The position numbers and the translations under genes were made by a program. From positions 1-46,018 of the forward strand of contig JBKOZS010000021.1 in assembly GCA_046726015.1 (NCBI GenBank): a DNA stretch of 46,018 nt. Reading direction: 5' to 3'. Shown here piece by piece: positions 15,100-22,961 of this stretch. The number at the start of each line of letters is the position of its first letter. Positions within the stretch are counted from its first letter, which is position 1. A model generated the notes under the pieces. The model was not told the origin of the DNA, did no database searches, and saw only the letters and a program-made list of their open reading frames with translations. Origin of the DNA: QHWT01 sp046726015. Its GTDB lineage: Bacteria > Acidobacteriota > Vicinamibacteria > Vicinamibacterales > 2-12-FULL-66-21.

Positions 15100-16644
15100 A
15101 TGCTCCGGAAGGTTCTTCTCGCCCTCGTCATTCTGCTGGCCGTGATCACGGCCAGCGTGTATTTCTTTGCCGATCGGATGCTCGGATCCGAGCTGGTCCG
15201 ATCCACGTTCGAACAGCAACTCGCAACACGGCTCGGTCAGCCCGTCCATGTGGGCGCCATCGGCGCGTCCCTGTTTCCCCGCGTCGCGGTCAAATTGCAG
15301 GACGTGTCCATCGGTCAGCCGGCGGCCGTGCAGCTCGGCGAAGTGCGGGTCGTCACCGGCCTGCGCGGCCTGTTCTCTCGCACCATCACCGACGCCGAGG
15401 TCATCGTCTCCCACAGCCGCGTGACGCTCCCGTTGCCGGTCGCGGTCGTCCCCGCGTCTTCGCCGTCAAGCCCCAGCTCCTCGCCCGGATTCACGGTCAC
15501 GTCGATTCGCGTGATCTCGTTTCGCGACATCGAGCTCGTTGCGGGCAAACAGGCAGTGCGCGTGAATCTCGACGCCGCTATCGAAGGCGATCGTCTCGAT
15601 ATCGCGCGGCTGACGCTGGACGGCAAGAAGACGAAGATCGAGGGACATGGCGTCCTGGACAGCATCGCGTCCTTGCGCGGCCGGGTGGACGCCAGGGCCG
15701 ACCCGCTCGATCTCGACGAGACGATCGCGATTGCGTCCGCGTTCACGGCGCCGTCTGGCCTCACGCCCCCGCCATCCGCGCCGGTTCAAAAGAGCCGGCC
15801 TGCCACTGACGAAGGCGACACGATCCCGATGTACATCACCGCCAGGGTCACGGCGCCATCGGGTCAGTTTGCGACCTACACCTTCCAGGACCTGTCATCG
15901 ACCGTCGAACTGGTTCCCGGCCGCGTGACCCTCTCGCGGCTTTCACTGCGCTCGTTTGGCGGTCACTTCGCAGGGCGGATCGATGCCGTCACGTCGGGAA
16001 AGGTTCCGTCGCTGCGATTGAACGGGAAGGTGAACGGACTCGACGTTGCCTCAGTCATGAAGGCGGCTGGCTCCGCCGAGGGCATCACCGGCAAGCTTGT
16101 GGGCGGCGTCAATCTCTCCGCCGATGGCACCGATGCCGCAGCGGTCATGTCCAGCGCGCACGGGACGATTGATGCCGCGATCACGGATGGCACCATCCAG
16201 CATCTCGACATGGTGCGAGAAATCGTGCTTGCGTTTGGCAAACCGTCAGGTGCACCGCCCGAAGGATCGGGCTCGGCCTTCTCGCGCCTCGGCGGCACGT
16301 TCGCGCTGGCCAACAGCACCGTCACATCGGACAACCTGTCGTTGCTCTCGCGCGACTTCACGATGAGAGGCAACGGCAAGTTGCGGTTGGATAATGGCGC
16401 GATCGAGGGGCGCGCCGACGTGACGTTATCCGCCGACCTCACCGCGCAGGCCGGCACGGATCTCCGGCGCTACGCCCAGGAGGACGGGCGGGTGGTCGTG
16501 CCCGTCACCATCAGCGGCACGCTCTCCAACCCGCGCGTGTTCGTTGACGTGGCGGCTGCCATGAAGCGCGCGCTTGGCAACGAGCTGCAACGGCGCACGA
16601 AATCGTTCCTTGGCGGCCTCTTCAGGAAGAAGGGTGGCAGCTAG
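15100..16644 (+). CDS. AsmA-family protein
   Basis: The 514-residue product has one N-terminal membrane segment (KVLLALVILLAVITASVYFF) and then the AsmA-like start: residues such as FEQQLATRLGQPVHVGAI and FPRVAVKLQDVSIG, repeated beta-strands of the type found in AsmA/TamB lipid-transfer proteins, and a C-terminal segment VVVPVTISGTLSNPRVFVD that is the usual end of the AsmA-like C-terminal domain, followed by a basic tail (LFRKKGGS). These proteins span the periplasm and are linked to outer-membrane biogenesis and phospholipid transport. The ATG at 15100 is preferred over a TTG at 15058, which would lie in the palindromic repeat. A low-complexity proline/serine stretch at about residues 122-142 interrupts the domain. 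Confidence 0.82.
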   Translation: MLRKVLLALVILLAVITASVYFFADRMLGSELVRSTFEQQLATRLGQPVHVGAIGASLFPRVAVKLQDVSIGQPAAVQLGEVRVVTGLRGLFSRTITDAEVIVSHSRVTLPLPVAVVPASSPSSPSSSPGFTVTSIRVISFRDIELVAGKQAVRVNLDAAIEGDRLDIARLTLDGKKTKIEGHGVLDSIASLRGRVDARADPLDLDETIAIASAFTAPSGLTPPPSAPVQKSRPATDEGDTIPMYITARVTAPSGQFATYTFQDLSSTVELVPGRVTLSRLSLRSFGGHFAGRIDAVTSGKVPSLRLNGKVNGLDVASVMKAAGSAEGITGKLVGGVNLSADGTDAAAVMSSAHGTIDAAITDGTIQHLDMVREIVLAFGKPSGAPPEGSGSAFSRLGGTFALANSTVTSDNLSLLSRDFTMRGNGKLRLDNGAIEGRADVTLSADLTAQAGTDLRRYAQEDGRVVVPVTISGTLSNPRVFVDVAAAMKRALGNELQRRTKSFLGGLFRKKGGS

Positions 16645-16671
16645 GCGGAACGCGATGTTCGCGAGGTGAGC

Positions 16672-16920
16672 CTAGGGGCACCCGAGCGCGCTGGCCGCGA
16701 CATGACGAACAATCGTCATGATCTCGTCGAGCGAGCTGCTGGCGAGCCGCATTGCGGAAAGCCGGAACCGCGGCGCCAGGTCGGTGCCGGCAATCCGGAA
16801 CGCCATTTCGACGCTGCGATCGGGCAGGCGCGTGATGCGGGTGCGGTCGAGCACGTGGGTCTGGTTACACGCCGTCAGCGAGAGGCCATTCGTGAGGGGC
16901 ACCAGCTGTTCGATGGTCAT
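16672..16920 (-). CDS. Small protein of unknown function
   Basis: An 82-residue product that I do not recognise. The start is well supported: AGGAGG lies six bases before the ATG at 16920. The protein begins MTIEQLVPLTNGLSLTACNQ and contains a central TRLPDRSVEMAFRIAGTD followed by a helical end (SSSLDEIMTIVRHVAASAL). There is no signal or membrane segment. It is convergent with the AsmA-like gene and lies 113 bases downstream of the dehydrogenase gene on the same strand, with only non-coding sequence between them. Confidence 0.6.
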   Translation of the reverse strand: MTIEQLVPLTNGLSLTACNQTHVLDRTRITRLPDRSVEMAFRIAGTDLAPRFRLSAMRLASSSLDEIMTIVRHVAASALGCP

Positions 16921-17033
16921 GAGATGCCTCCTGATCCGAGCGGATGACCAGAGCAAATTCAACGCCACTGCCGCGGCCGCCGCAGCCGATCGCCGGGAGT
17001 ACGCCGGCAGGCTGTGCTCTTTTCAGCAGCTTG

Positions 17034-17927
17034 TCAAATCTGCGATGGCAAATGTGCGAGTTCGAACAGCACGGTCGCCAGCGCGGCATAGTCGTCGTCG
17101 CCTCGGCCAGACGCCACCAGGGCTGTGACGAGCTGCTGGACCGCCGCGGACACCGGCGCCGGCGCTTCGTGCTCGGCAAGCGTCTGGCTCGCGATCCGCA
17201 GGTCCTTCGCATACAACCGTGCGCGGAACCCCGGCTTGTAATTGCCTTTCAGCATCCGCTCCCCGTGCACTTCGAGCACCCGGCTCGACGCGAAGCCGCC
17301 GAGCAGCGCCTCGCGGACTGCCGCGACATCCACGCCGGCTTTTCTCGCCAGCGTGAAGGCCTCGCTGACGGCCGCGAGCGCTCCGCCAATCACCATCTGG
17401 TTGCACACTTTGCAAATCTGTCCAGCGCCCGACTCCCCGATGCGGACGACACGATCGGGATTGCCCATCGCGTGAAGGATGGGTGTCACCTCGGCGAACG
17501 TGTCGGAATCGCCTCCGACCATGATCGAGAGCGTCGCGTTGATCGCGCCGATCTCGCCACCGCTGACAGGCGCGTCGAGCATCCGGGCGCCCCGCGAACG
17601 TGCCGCCTCCGCCAGCCGACGCGCCGTCGCCGGCGCAATGCTACTCATGTCGATGACGACGGTACCCTGCTGGAGCGTAGTGAACACACCATCTGGTCCT
17701 TCGAGCACCTGCTCGACGTCGGGGGAGTCCGGCAGCATCGTGATGATGCGCCGCGCACGCCTGGCGACCTCGGCGGGGGAGGACGCACGCACCGCGCCTG
17801 CGGCAACCAGCTCGTCGACCGGCCCCTTGCTGCGGTTGTGCACGACCAGTCCGAAGCCCTTCGCGAGGAGATTCTTCGCCATGGGCTTCCCCATGACGCC
17901 AAGACCGATGAAGCCGACCGTCTCCAT
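17034..17927 (-). CDS. 3-hydroxyisobutyrate dehydrogenase-family oxidoreductase (GarR-like)
   Basis: The 297-residue product is a beta-hydroxyacid dehydrogenase. It begins with the Rossmann motif GFIGLGVMGKPMAKNL (residues 5-20), has the substrate-binding LDAPVSGG (117-124), and the catalytic lysine Lys173 in GAGQICKVCNQ. The relation SGGEIGAINATLSIMVGG resembles 2-hydroxy-3-oxopropionate (tartronate semialdehyde) reductases, but 3-hydroxyisobutyrate or succinic semialdehyde reductase activity is equally possible. NAD(H) or NADP(H) is the cofactor; HNRS after strand 2 suggests NADP(H). TATACT at 17939-17934 is only six bases before the ATG, so the mRNA is probably leaderless. No partner gene of glyoxylate or valine metabolism is nearby. 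Confidence 0.85.
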   Translation of the reverse strand: METVGFIGLGVMGKPMAKNLLAKGFGLVVHNRSKGPVDELVAAGAVRASSPAEVARRARRIITMLPDSPDVEQVLEGPDGVFTTLQQGTVVIDMSSIAPATARRLAEAARSRGARMLDAPVSGGEIGAINATLSIMVGGDSDTFAEVTPILHAMGNPDRVVRIGESGAGQICKVCNQMVIGGALAAVSEAFTLARKAGVDVAAVREALLGGFASSRVLEVHGERMLKGNYKPGFRARLYAKDLRIASQTLAEHEAPAPVSAAVQQLVTALVASGRGDDDYAALATVLFELAHLPSQI

Positions 17928-18082
17928 GCGCAAAGTATACGGATAGAATGGCTCTCCAGCTTGGCAGTAGGCGCGCACAGCGCCTGCGACCCTTCGGGGA
18001 CCTCAGGGTTGGCTTGAGCAGCCTCGAAGGGCGATGAAGCGGAGCGGGGCGCAGGGGTCCCCGCGAGCGACCGAGCCTGGGT

Positions 18083-18099
18083 GTGGGGCGGAGCCCCAC
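18083..18099. repeat. GC-rich hairpin upstream of the MBL-fold gene
   Basis: GTGGGGC (18083-18089) and GCCCCAC (18093-18099) form a perfect seven-base stem with a GGA loop. It lies just before the ribosome site (AGGAG, 18106-18110) of the next gene. The rest of the 194-base gap 17928-18121 is GC-rich and shows no gene; it includes TAGAAT on the plus strand at 17944-17949, a possible -10 box. Confidence 0.4.
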
Positions 18100-18121
18100 G
18101 TAATGAGGAGTGCTTACGCAG

Positions 18122-19108
18122 ATGACCCGACTTGATGATTTCTCTCGCCGCTCTTTTCTCCGAACCACCGCGACCGCCGGCGCAGCGGCTCTGGTCGCGC
18201 GGTTTGCGCCCGGATTGCTCGACGTCGAGGCCGCCGCCGCGATGCAGAAGGCCGCCACTGCACCGAAGGATCGGCTTGCCGAGATGCGAGCGCAGCTGGG
18301 GAGCACCCCGATTCAATCGACACCGCTGGGCACCGGGCTCGTCATGCTCTCCGGACCCGGCGGTAACGTCGTGGTGCTGCACGGCTCGCAGGGGAAGATC
18401 GTTGTCGACTCGTTCGTCCAGCCGGCGTGGCCGGCGTTGAAATCCACGCTGGACAAACTGCCGGGCGGCGCTGTGAAGACGGTGATCGATACGCACTGGC
18501 ATTTCGATCACACGGACAACAACGGCAACTTCCACGAGGCCGGCGCCGCGATCCTCGCGCACGACAACACGAAGCAGCGGATGTCCGAGACACATGACCT
18601 GCTCGGCATGCATTTCCGTCCATCGCCGGCATCAGCGTTGCCAACCGAAACATTCAGCAACCGGAAATTACTGCGCGCCAGCGGTGAAGAGATCGCGCTG
18701 TTCTATGTACCGCCCGCCCACACGGACACCGACATCGTTGTGCAGTACCGCGGCGCGAACGTCGTGCACATGGGGGACCTTTTCTTCAACGGTTTCTATC
18801 CCTTCATCGATGCGGGTACCGGCGGGAACATCAACGGCATGATCAATGCGGCTGAGCGCGCGCTGAGGATCGTGAACTCGAGTACGAAGGTCGTTCCAGG
18901 ACACGGGCCGCTTGCCGATCGCGCCGCGCTCGATCGGTATCGCACGATGCTGGCGACGGTCAGGGATGGCGTGGAGAAGCTGAAGGCCTCCGGAAAGTCG
19001 CTGAAGGAAGTGCAGGCCGCAAAGCCGACGGCGCAGTTCGACGAGGCGTGGGGCAAGGGGATGATGTCGCCGGACGACTTCGTGGCGCTCGTTTACAACA
19101 CGCTGTAA
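18122..19108 (+). CDS. Tat-exported MBL-fold metallohydrolase
   Basis: The 328-residue product has a twin-arginine signal (SRRSFLRTTATAG). The metallo-beta-lactamase zinc site is complete: THWHFDHTD gives His125, His127, Asp129 and His130; later metal ligands lie in PPAHTDTD, in HMGDLFF and in PGHGPL. The order and spacing fit the broad glyoxalase II/beta-lactamase group of exported MBL proteins found in Acidobacteriota, often with a helical C-terminal extension as here (residues about 270-328). The substrate is not predictable. The ATG at 18122 is preferred; a GTG at 18110 in frame would overlap the ribosome site. It is convergent with glpK, separated by a strong hairpin. Confidence 0.85.
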   Translation: MTRLDDFSRRSFLRTTATAGAAALVARFAPGLLDVEAAAAMQKAATAPKDRLAEMRAQLGSTPIQSTPLGTGLVMLSGPGGNVVVLHGSQGKIVVDSFVQPAWPALKSTLDKLPGGAVKTVIDTHWHFDHTDNNGNFHEAGAAILAHDNTKQRMSETHDLLGMHFRPSPASALPTETFSNRKLLRASGEEIALFYVPPAHTDTDIVVQYRGANVVHMGDLFFNGFYPFIDAGTGGNINGMINAAERALRIVNSSTKVVPGHGPLADRAALDRYRTMLATVRDGVEKLKASGKSLKEVQAAKPTAQFDEAWGKGMMSPDDFVALVYNTL

Positions 19109-19120
19109 CGCGTTTTGCGC

Positions 19121-19154
19121 GGACCTGTGGACGCGTCCGAGCGTCCACGGGTCC
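19121..19154. terminator. Bidirectional terminator-like hairpin
   Basis: GGACCTGTGGACGC (19121-19134) pairs with GCGTCCACGGGTCC (19141-19154): 14 pairs with one G-U and a six-base loop. It lies between the MBL gene and the convergent glpK. No T run follows, so it may act as a Rho-type or structural block, or be a dispersed palindrome. Confidence 0.6.
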
Positions 19155-19181
19155 CTCAGCTTCCGCAGGCAACGCCAGACG

Positions 19182-20690
19182 TTACGACGTCACCCAGCCC
19201 AGGCTTCGCTCGACGGCCTTCTGCCATTCAGCGTATGCCTTCTGACGTTGATCCTCGCTCCACGTGGGATCCCACTGCCGATCCGCTTTCCAGTTCCGCC
19301 GCAGATCGTCGAGACCCTTCCAGAATCCGACGGCAAGGCCGGCGAAGTAGGCGGCCCCCAATGCGGTCGTTTCGGCGACGACGGGGCGTACGACCGGAAC
19401 GCCCAGGATGTCTGCCTGCAACTGCATCAGCATGTCGTTGACGGTCGCGCCGCCGTCGACCTTGAGCACGTCGAGCTTGACGCCGGAGTCCTTCGTCATC
19501 GCGTCGAGCACGTCGCGTGTCTGAAAGCAGATGGCTTCCAGCGTCGCGCGCGCGAGGTGAGCGCTCGTGTTGAACCGTGATAGTCCTACGATCGCGCCGC
19601 GTGCATCCGATCGCCAGTACGGCGCGAACAGTCCCGAGAACGCCGGAACGAAGTAGACGCCACCGTTGTCGGGCACGCTCGTGGCGAGTGGCTCGATGTC
19701 CGCGGCCGTGCGGATGATGCCCATCTGGTCTCGTAGCCACTGCACCGCGGAGCCGGTCACCGCGATAGAGCCTTCGAGCGCATACACGGTGTCCTTCTCG
19801 TCCATCGAGTAGCACGGGGTCGTCAGCAATCCCGCTTTGGACGGCACGATGTCATGCCCGGTGTTCAGCAACATGAAGTTGCCGGTGCCATACGTATTCT
19901 TCGCTTCGCCGGGCGACAGGCAGACCTGGCCGACGGTTGCGGCCTGCTGATCGCCCAGTGCGCCGCAGACCGGAACCTCCGCCCCAACGGCGCCGTCGCG
20001 CCGTGTCATCCCGTACGGCACGCGCGCCGATGAAGGACGGATCTGCGGAAGCATCTTTCCTGGAATCCCGAACAGCGCCAGCAGCTCGTCGTCCCAGTTA
20101 CAGGTGCGGAGATCCATTAGCAACGTGCGGCTCGCGTTCGTCACGTCGGTGACGTGGACGCCGCCGTCCTTGCCGCCGGTCAGGTTCCAGATCACCCACG
20201 TGTCGATCGTGCCGAACAGCGCTTCGCCGCGGTCCGCTGCCGCGCGCACACCGTCGACGTTCTCGAGGATCCACTGCAGTTTCGATCCGGAAAAGTACGT
20301 GGCGGGCGGGAGGCCCGTTCGCTTGCGCAGCAGCTCGCGTTGCGGCTCGAGGCTCTGCACGATGCGCTCGCTGCGCGTGTCCTGCCAGACAATCGCGTTG
20401 TACCAGGGGCGTCCGGTCTTCGGGTTCCAGACGACGGTCGTCTCGCGCTGGTTGGTGATGCCGATCGCCGCCAGATCGGCGCCGGTCAACTTGCCTCGCC
20501 AGAGCGCGCCCGCGATCACCTCGTCAACACGTGAGGCGATCTCGAGCGGATCGTGTTCCACCCATCCGGGCTGCGGGAGGATCTGCCGATGCTCGAGCTG
20601 ATGACGTGCGACCTCCGTTCCGTGCTGATCGAACACCATGAAGCGCGAGCTGGTCGTGCCCTGGTCGACGGCTCCCACGTAGCGCGTCAT
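19182..20690 (-). CDS. glpK: Glycerol kinase
   Basis: The 502-residue product matches glycerol kinase along its length (typical length about 500). Visible are the N-terminal ATPase motif VDQGTTSSRF (8-17), a Trp-containing IVWQDTRS, the GALGDQQAATVGQ catalytic-loop region, YGTGNFML, and the C-terminal KVDGGATVNDMLMQ, all standard for the FGGY/GlpK family. It phosphorylates glycerol to glycerol 3-phosphate in the cytoplasm. It lies two bases after the glpF stop (TGA-TC-ATG), so the two are one operon in which glycerol enters by facilitated diffusion and is trapped by phosphorylation. No glpD, glpR or glpX gene is present nearby. The true start is the ATG at 20690; the frame runs open further upstream through glpF only as a shadow. 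Confidence 0.96.
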   Translation of the reverse strand: MTRYVGAVDQGTTSSRFMVFDQHGTEVARHQLEHRQILPQPGWVEHDPLEIASRVDEVIAGALWRGKLTGADLAAIGITNQRETTVVWNPKTGRPWYNAIVWQDTRSERIVQSLEPQRELLRKRTGLPPATYFSGSKLQWILENVDGVRAAADRGEALFGTIDTWVIWNLTGGKDGGVHVTDVTNASRTLLMDLRTCNWDDELLALFGIPGKMLPQIRPSSARVPYGMTRRDGAVGAEVPVCGALGDQQAATVGQVCLSPGEAKNTYGTGNFMLLNTGHDIVPSKAGLLTTPCYSMDEKDTVYALEGSIAVTGSAVQWLRDQMGIIRTAADIEPLATSVPDNGGVYFVPAFSGLFAPYWRSDARGAIVGLSRFNTSAHLARATLEAICFQTRDVLDAMTKDSGVKLDVLKVDGGATVNDMLMQLQADILGVPVVRPVVAETTALGAAYFAGLAVGFWKGLDDLRRNWKADRQWDPTWSEDQRQKAYAEWQKAVERSLGWVTS

Positions 20691-20692
20691 GA

Positions 20693-21445
20693 TCAGAACC
20701 CGATGACCGCGAACAGACCGGCGCCAGCGACGCCACCGACGATTGGTGCGATCACCGGAATCCAGGCGTACTCCCAGTCGGATGTTCCCTTGCCGGGAAT
20801 GGGGAGGACGGCGTGCGCGAGCCGCGGGCCGAGATCTCGCGCGGGATTGATTGCGTAGCCGGTCGGCCCACCGAGCGAAAGCCCGATGCCGAGGACGAGC
20901 ACGCCGACGAGCAGCGGCTGCAGGCCCCGGCTGAAGACATACGAAAGGTTCAATTCTCCCGGCCGCGCGAGTTCCTGAGCGTTCGCGGCAATCGCAAGAA
21001 CGCCAAACAGGAGGACGGCTGTTCCGACGACTTCGGTGATGAAGTTCGGACCCGTCCGCCGGATCGCAGGACCCGTCGCGAAGACCCCGAGCTTGGCCCC
21101 CGCATTCGCCGTCACCTTCCAGTGCGGCAAGTAGGTGAGCCAGACCAGCACGGCGCCCAGGAATGCGCCGATCATCTGGGCCGCAACGTAGCCCGGGACC
21201 TGCGCCCACGAAAAGCTTCCAATGGTTGCGAGTGCGATCGTGACGGCGGGATTGAGATGCGCGCCGCTGATGCGGCCGACGGCGTAGACGGCCACGGCGA
21301 CCGCGACGCCCCATCCCATGGTGATCACGATCCACCCGGAGTTTTCACCCTTTGACCGCGCCAGTAGGACGTTGGCGACGACACCGTCGCCCAGCAGCAC
21401 GAGCATCATCGTTCCGATCGCTTCAGCGATGTAGACTTTTGGCAC
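20693..21445 (-). CDS. glpF: Glycerol uptake facilitator (MIP/aquaporin family)
   Basis: The product of about 250 residues is a six-helix major intrinsic protein. Both NPA half-helices are visible: SGAHLNPAVT and GYAINPARDLGPR. The Asp after the second NPAR is the residue typical of glycerol-conducting members, where water-selective aquaporins usually have another residue; so this is an aquaglyceroporin rather than a pure water channel. The operon with glpK supports this. The start is uncertain: a GTG at 21445 puts the first helix (PKVYIAEAIGTMM) at the usual distance, while a TTG at 21481 would add 12 residues. Neither has a clear ribosome site. A GXG-type repeat (GLSLGGPTG) precedes the second NPA. 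Confidence 0.92.
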   Translation of the reverse strand: MPKVYIAEAIGTMMLVLLGDGVVANVLLARSKGENSGWIVITMGWGVAVAVAVYAVGRISGAHLNPAVTIALATIGSFSWAQVPGYVAAQMIGAFLGAVLVWLTYLPHWKVTANAGAKLGVFATGPAIRRTGPNFITEVVGTAVLLFGVLAIAANAQELARPGELNLSYVFSRGLQPLLVGVLVLGIGLSLGGPTGYAINPARDLGPRLAHAVLPIPGKGTSDWEYAWIPVIAPIVGGVAGAGLFAVIGF

Positions 21446-21593
21446 GCCGCTGAGCCTATCCGCGACGATCGACAAAGGCAAGCTATGGCTGGTGGTGTTG
21501 AGCGGTAGTCATTTCTTTTTTGGCATCTCAAACCTCGTTTCGAACGCGCATTGCGCACCGGCGGCGTGTGGACGATTGCGAGCGATGCCGTCA

Positions 21594-21656
21594 GCGGTTC
21601 GCAGTAAGCGGTTCGCAGTAAGCAGTTCGCAAACCGCGAACTGCTTACAGCCCCTT
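21594..21656. repeat. Heptad array with terminator-like hairpin
   Basis: Nine consecutive 7-base units, every one beginning GC, fill this stretch: GCGGTTC, GCAGTAA, GCGGTTC, GCAGTAA, GCAGTTC and so on, ending at the TAA of the SRPBCC gene. Inside it GTAAGCAGTTCGC (21618-21630) and GCGAACTGCTTAC (21636-21648) form a perfect 13-base stem with a five-base loop, a likely terminator for that gene on the minus strand. The rest of the gap up to glpF (21446-21593) shows no gene. Confidence 0.75.
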
Positions 21657-22437
21657 ACATCGTCCAGAAACCGGTGACCGATTCGATCCGGCCGTCAGGG
21701 CCGAGCCTGAAGACGTTCGTTCCCTTGCCGCGTGACTGCCCGTCGGGACCGACCGCCGTCCAGTCCGCCAGGACCGTGCCCTGGCACTGACGTACATCTC
21801 CAGTCTTCTGCAAGCGCACGCCAGGCATGAAACGCTGCGCCGCGCCGACATGAAGCGTGAGCTCGTCGATCCCATCGATCGAACTGAAGCGATCCCTCAT
21901 CCGGACGTTCGGAACAGCGATGCTGTTGAACGCTCGCGTGCGTTCCATCTCGTTTGGTTCCGCCCACGCGGCAAACCACGCGTCAACGAGGCGACCGGCA
22001 TCCGCGTGCATCTCGTCAGCCACGACATTCGCAAACAGCGAGAGCTGATAGCGCCAGCCCTGCACGAATTCGTCGCGGATTGCCGCATCGGAGAAGTCGT
22101 GGCTCAGGCTCACGCGCGTGCCGCGGTCCACCGCATCCAGCCGGATGCGAACGCGCGAGAGCCCGGGCGGCACCGGCTTGCCGCTGACGAAGCCGTACGT
22201 GAACACGATGCGCGCAGGAGGAGCGATGTCAACGACCTCGCCGGTCACTTCCACTGCGCCCGGCAGGCGGATGTAGACGCGTCCGCCAGGGCGCGCGTCG
22301 ATCGTGGAGCCCGCCCCCCACCACGACGCCCACCGGGCATCGTCGGTGAAAAAGCGGAAGACGAGATCGCGCGGCGCCTCGATGAGGATCGTGCGATCGA
22401 GGGTGTGCTGAAGATTGAGCGTCTGCGGCAGATCCAT
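21655..22437 (-). CDS. SRPBCC (AHSA1-type) protein with C-terminal SnoaL-like domain
   Basis: The 260-residue product has two domains. Residues about 9-150 are an AHSA1/START-type SRPBCC domain (LIEAPRDLVFRFFTD, then ASWWGAGSTIDARPGGRV and a YGF turn), a hydrophobic-ligand pocket. Residues about 152-260 look like a SnoaL/NTF2-like domain (DAWFAAWAEPNEMERTRAF, then GIDELTLHV and a C-terminal IESVTGFW). The start is fixed by the TAATG overlap with the ArsR-family gene upstream. ArsR repressors adjoining AHSA1-domain proteins are a widespread pair in bacteria; the substrate or ligand is unknown. No cysteines suitable for metal sensing are seen. The stop abuts the heptad array. Confidence 0.82.
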   Translation of the reverse strand: MDLPQTLNLQHTLDRTILIEAPRDLVFRFFTDDARWASWWGAGSTIDARPGGRVYIRLPGAVEVTGEVVDIAPPARIVFTYGFVSGKPVPPGLSRVRIRLDAVDRGTRVSLSHDFSDAAIRDEFVQGWRYQLSLFANVVADEMHADAGRLVDAWFAAWAEPNEMERTRAFNSIAVPNVRMRDRFSSIDGIDELTLHVGAAQRFMPGVRLQKTGDVRQCQGTVLADWTAVGPDGQSRGKGTNVFRLGPDGRIESVTGFWTM

Positions 22438-22811
22438 TACGTGCCCTTTCGTTTCGTGACGGGTTTCCGTGACGGGCGACGCCGGGGCCGGGGTCCGCGG
22501 CGTGCGTGTTCGAGTTCCGCCTGCAGCTTGAGCCGCCAGAGGGCATCTCCCCACATGCGCTCGAGCGTGGCGGCGACTGGGCCGAGCGCCTCGCGGCGCG
22601 CGCGATAGAAGCGGTACTTGTGGACGCGCCGGCACTCGACGAGGCCGGCCTCGCTGAGCGCGCGCAGCTGGAGCGACACCGCGCCAAAGGAGACGTCCGG
22701 CATCGCGGCATGAATGTCGCCGGCCGCCAGCTCGCGTTCCCAGACGAGCCGGAGGATTTCGCGCCGCCTCGGCGAGGCAATGGCGGTGAAGACGGCCGGG
22801 ACGACTTCCAT
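22437..22811 (-). CDS. ArsR-family transcriptional regulator
   Basis: The 124-residue product has the winged-helix ArsR layout: AIASPRRREILRLV (helix 1-2), AGDIHAAM, the recognition helix SFGAVSLQLRALSEAGLVE, and the wing with HKYRFYRA. It lacks the CxC metal-binding motif of the founding members, so it is of the non-metal group that often accompanies SRPBCC proteins. The C-terminal tail is very basic (RRGPRPRRR then RKPVTKRK). It overlaps the SRPBCC gene by one base (TAATG). The promoter just upstream holds a 16-base imperfect palindrome, a likely autoregulatory operator. Confidence 0.9.
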   Translation of the reverse strand: MEVVPAVFTAIASPRRREILRLVWERELAAGDIHAAMPDVSFGAVSLQLRALSEAGLVECRRVHKYRFYRARREALGPVAATLERMWGDALWRLKLQAELEHARRGPRPRRRPSRKPVTKRKGT

Positions 22812-22820
22812 GTCTGATAC

Positions 22821-22848
22821 TTTAGATTAAACTAAAATGAAATGTCAA
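22821..22848 (-). promoter_or_regulatory. Promoter and probable operator of the ArsR/SRPBCC operon
   Basis: On the minus strand a perfect -35 TTGACA lies at 22848-22843. An AT-rich 16-base palindrome, TTTAG-n6-CTAAA (22821-22836), covers the -10 region (for example TAAAGT, 22824-22819), nine bases before the ATG at 22811. The AT-rich composition contrasts with the GC-rich surroundings. Binding here would block RNA polymerase, consistent with ArsR autorepression. Confidence 0.65.
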
Positions 22849-22857
22849 GCCTCTCGA

Positions 22858-22949
22858 GTAGGCCGGGCTTTAGACCCGGCGTGCGCCTGGGCCGCGACGC
22901 AAAAGAAAAGGCGGGCTCGCGCCCGCCTCGTTTCCGGGTCTAGCCCTAC
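22858..22949. repeat. Palindromic element enclosing a terminator
   Basis: GTAGGcCGGGC...TAGACCCGG (22858-22879) is complementary to CCGGGTCTAGCCCTAC (22934-22949), and inside the left arm GCCGGG pairs with CCCGGC. Enclosed is the terminator hairpin 22910-22927. Such nested palindromes are typical of dispersed REP-like elements. Confidence 0.5.
22901..22930 (-). terminator. Intrinsic terminator of the molybdenum hydroxylase operon
   Basis: GGCGGGC (22910-22916) and GCCCGCC (22921-22927) form a perfect GC stem with a four-base loop; read on the minus strand it is followed by TTTTCTTTT. This is a strong Rho-independent terminator about 30 bases past the stop of the large subunit gene. Confidence 0.8.
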
Positions 22950-22961
22950 AAGCGTGACTGC

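Noticed and set aside
17928..18121. Possible small RNA or tRNA in the gap before the MBL gene
   Set aside because: Only a seven-base hairpin is clear; no cloverleaf or T-arm consensus.
20691..21335. Upstream extension of the glpK frame
   Set aside because: It is a shadow of glpF; the standard GlpK start VGAVDQGTTSS is at 20690.
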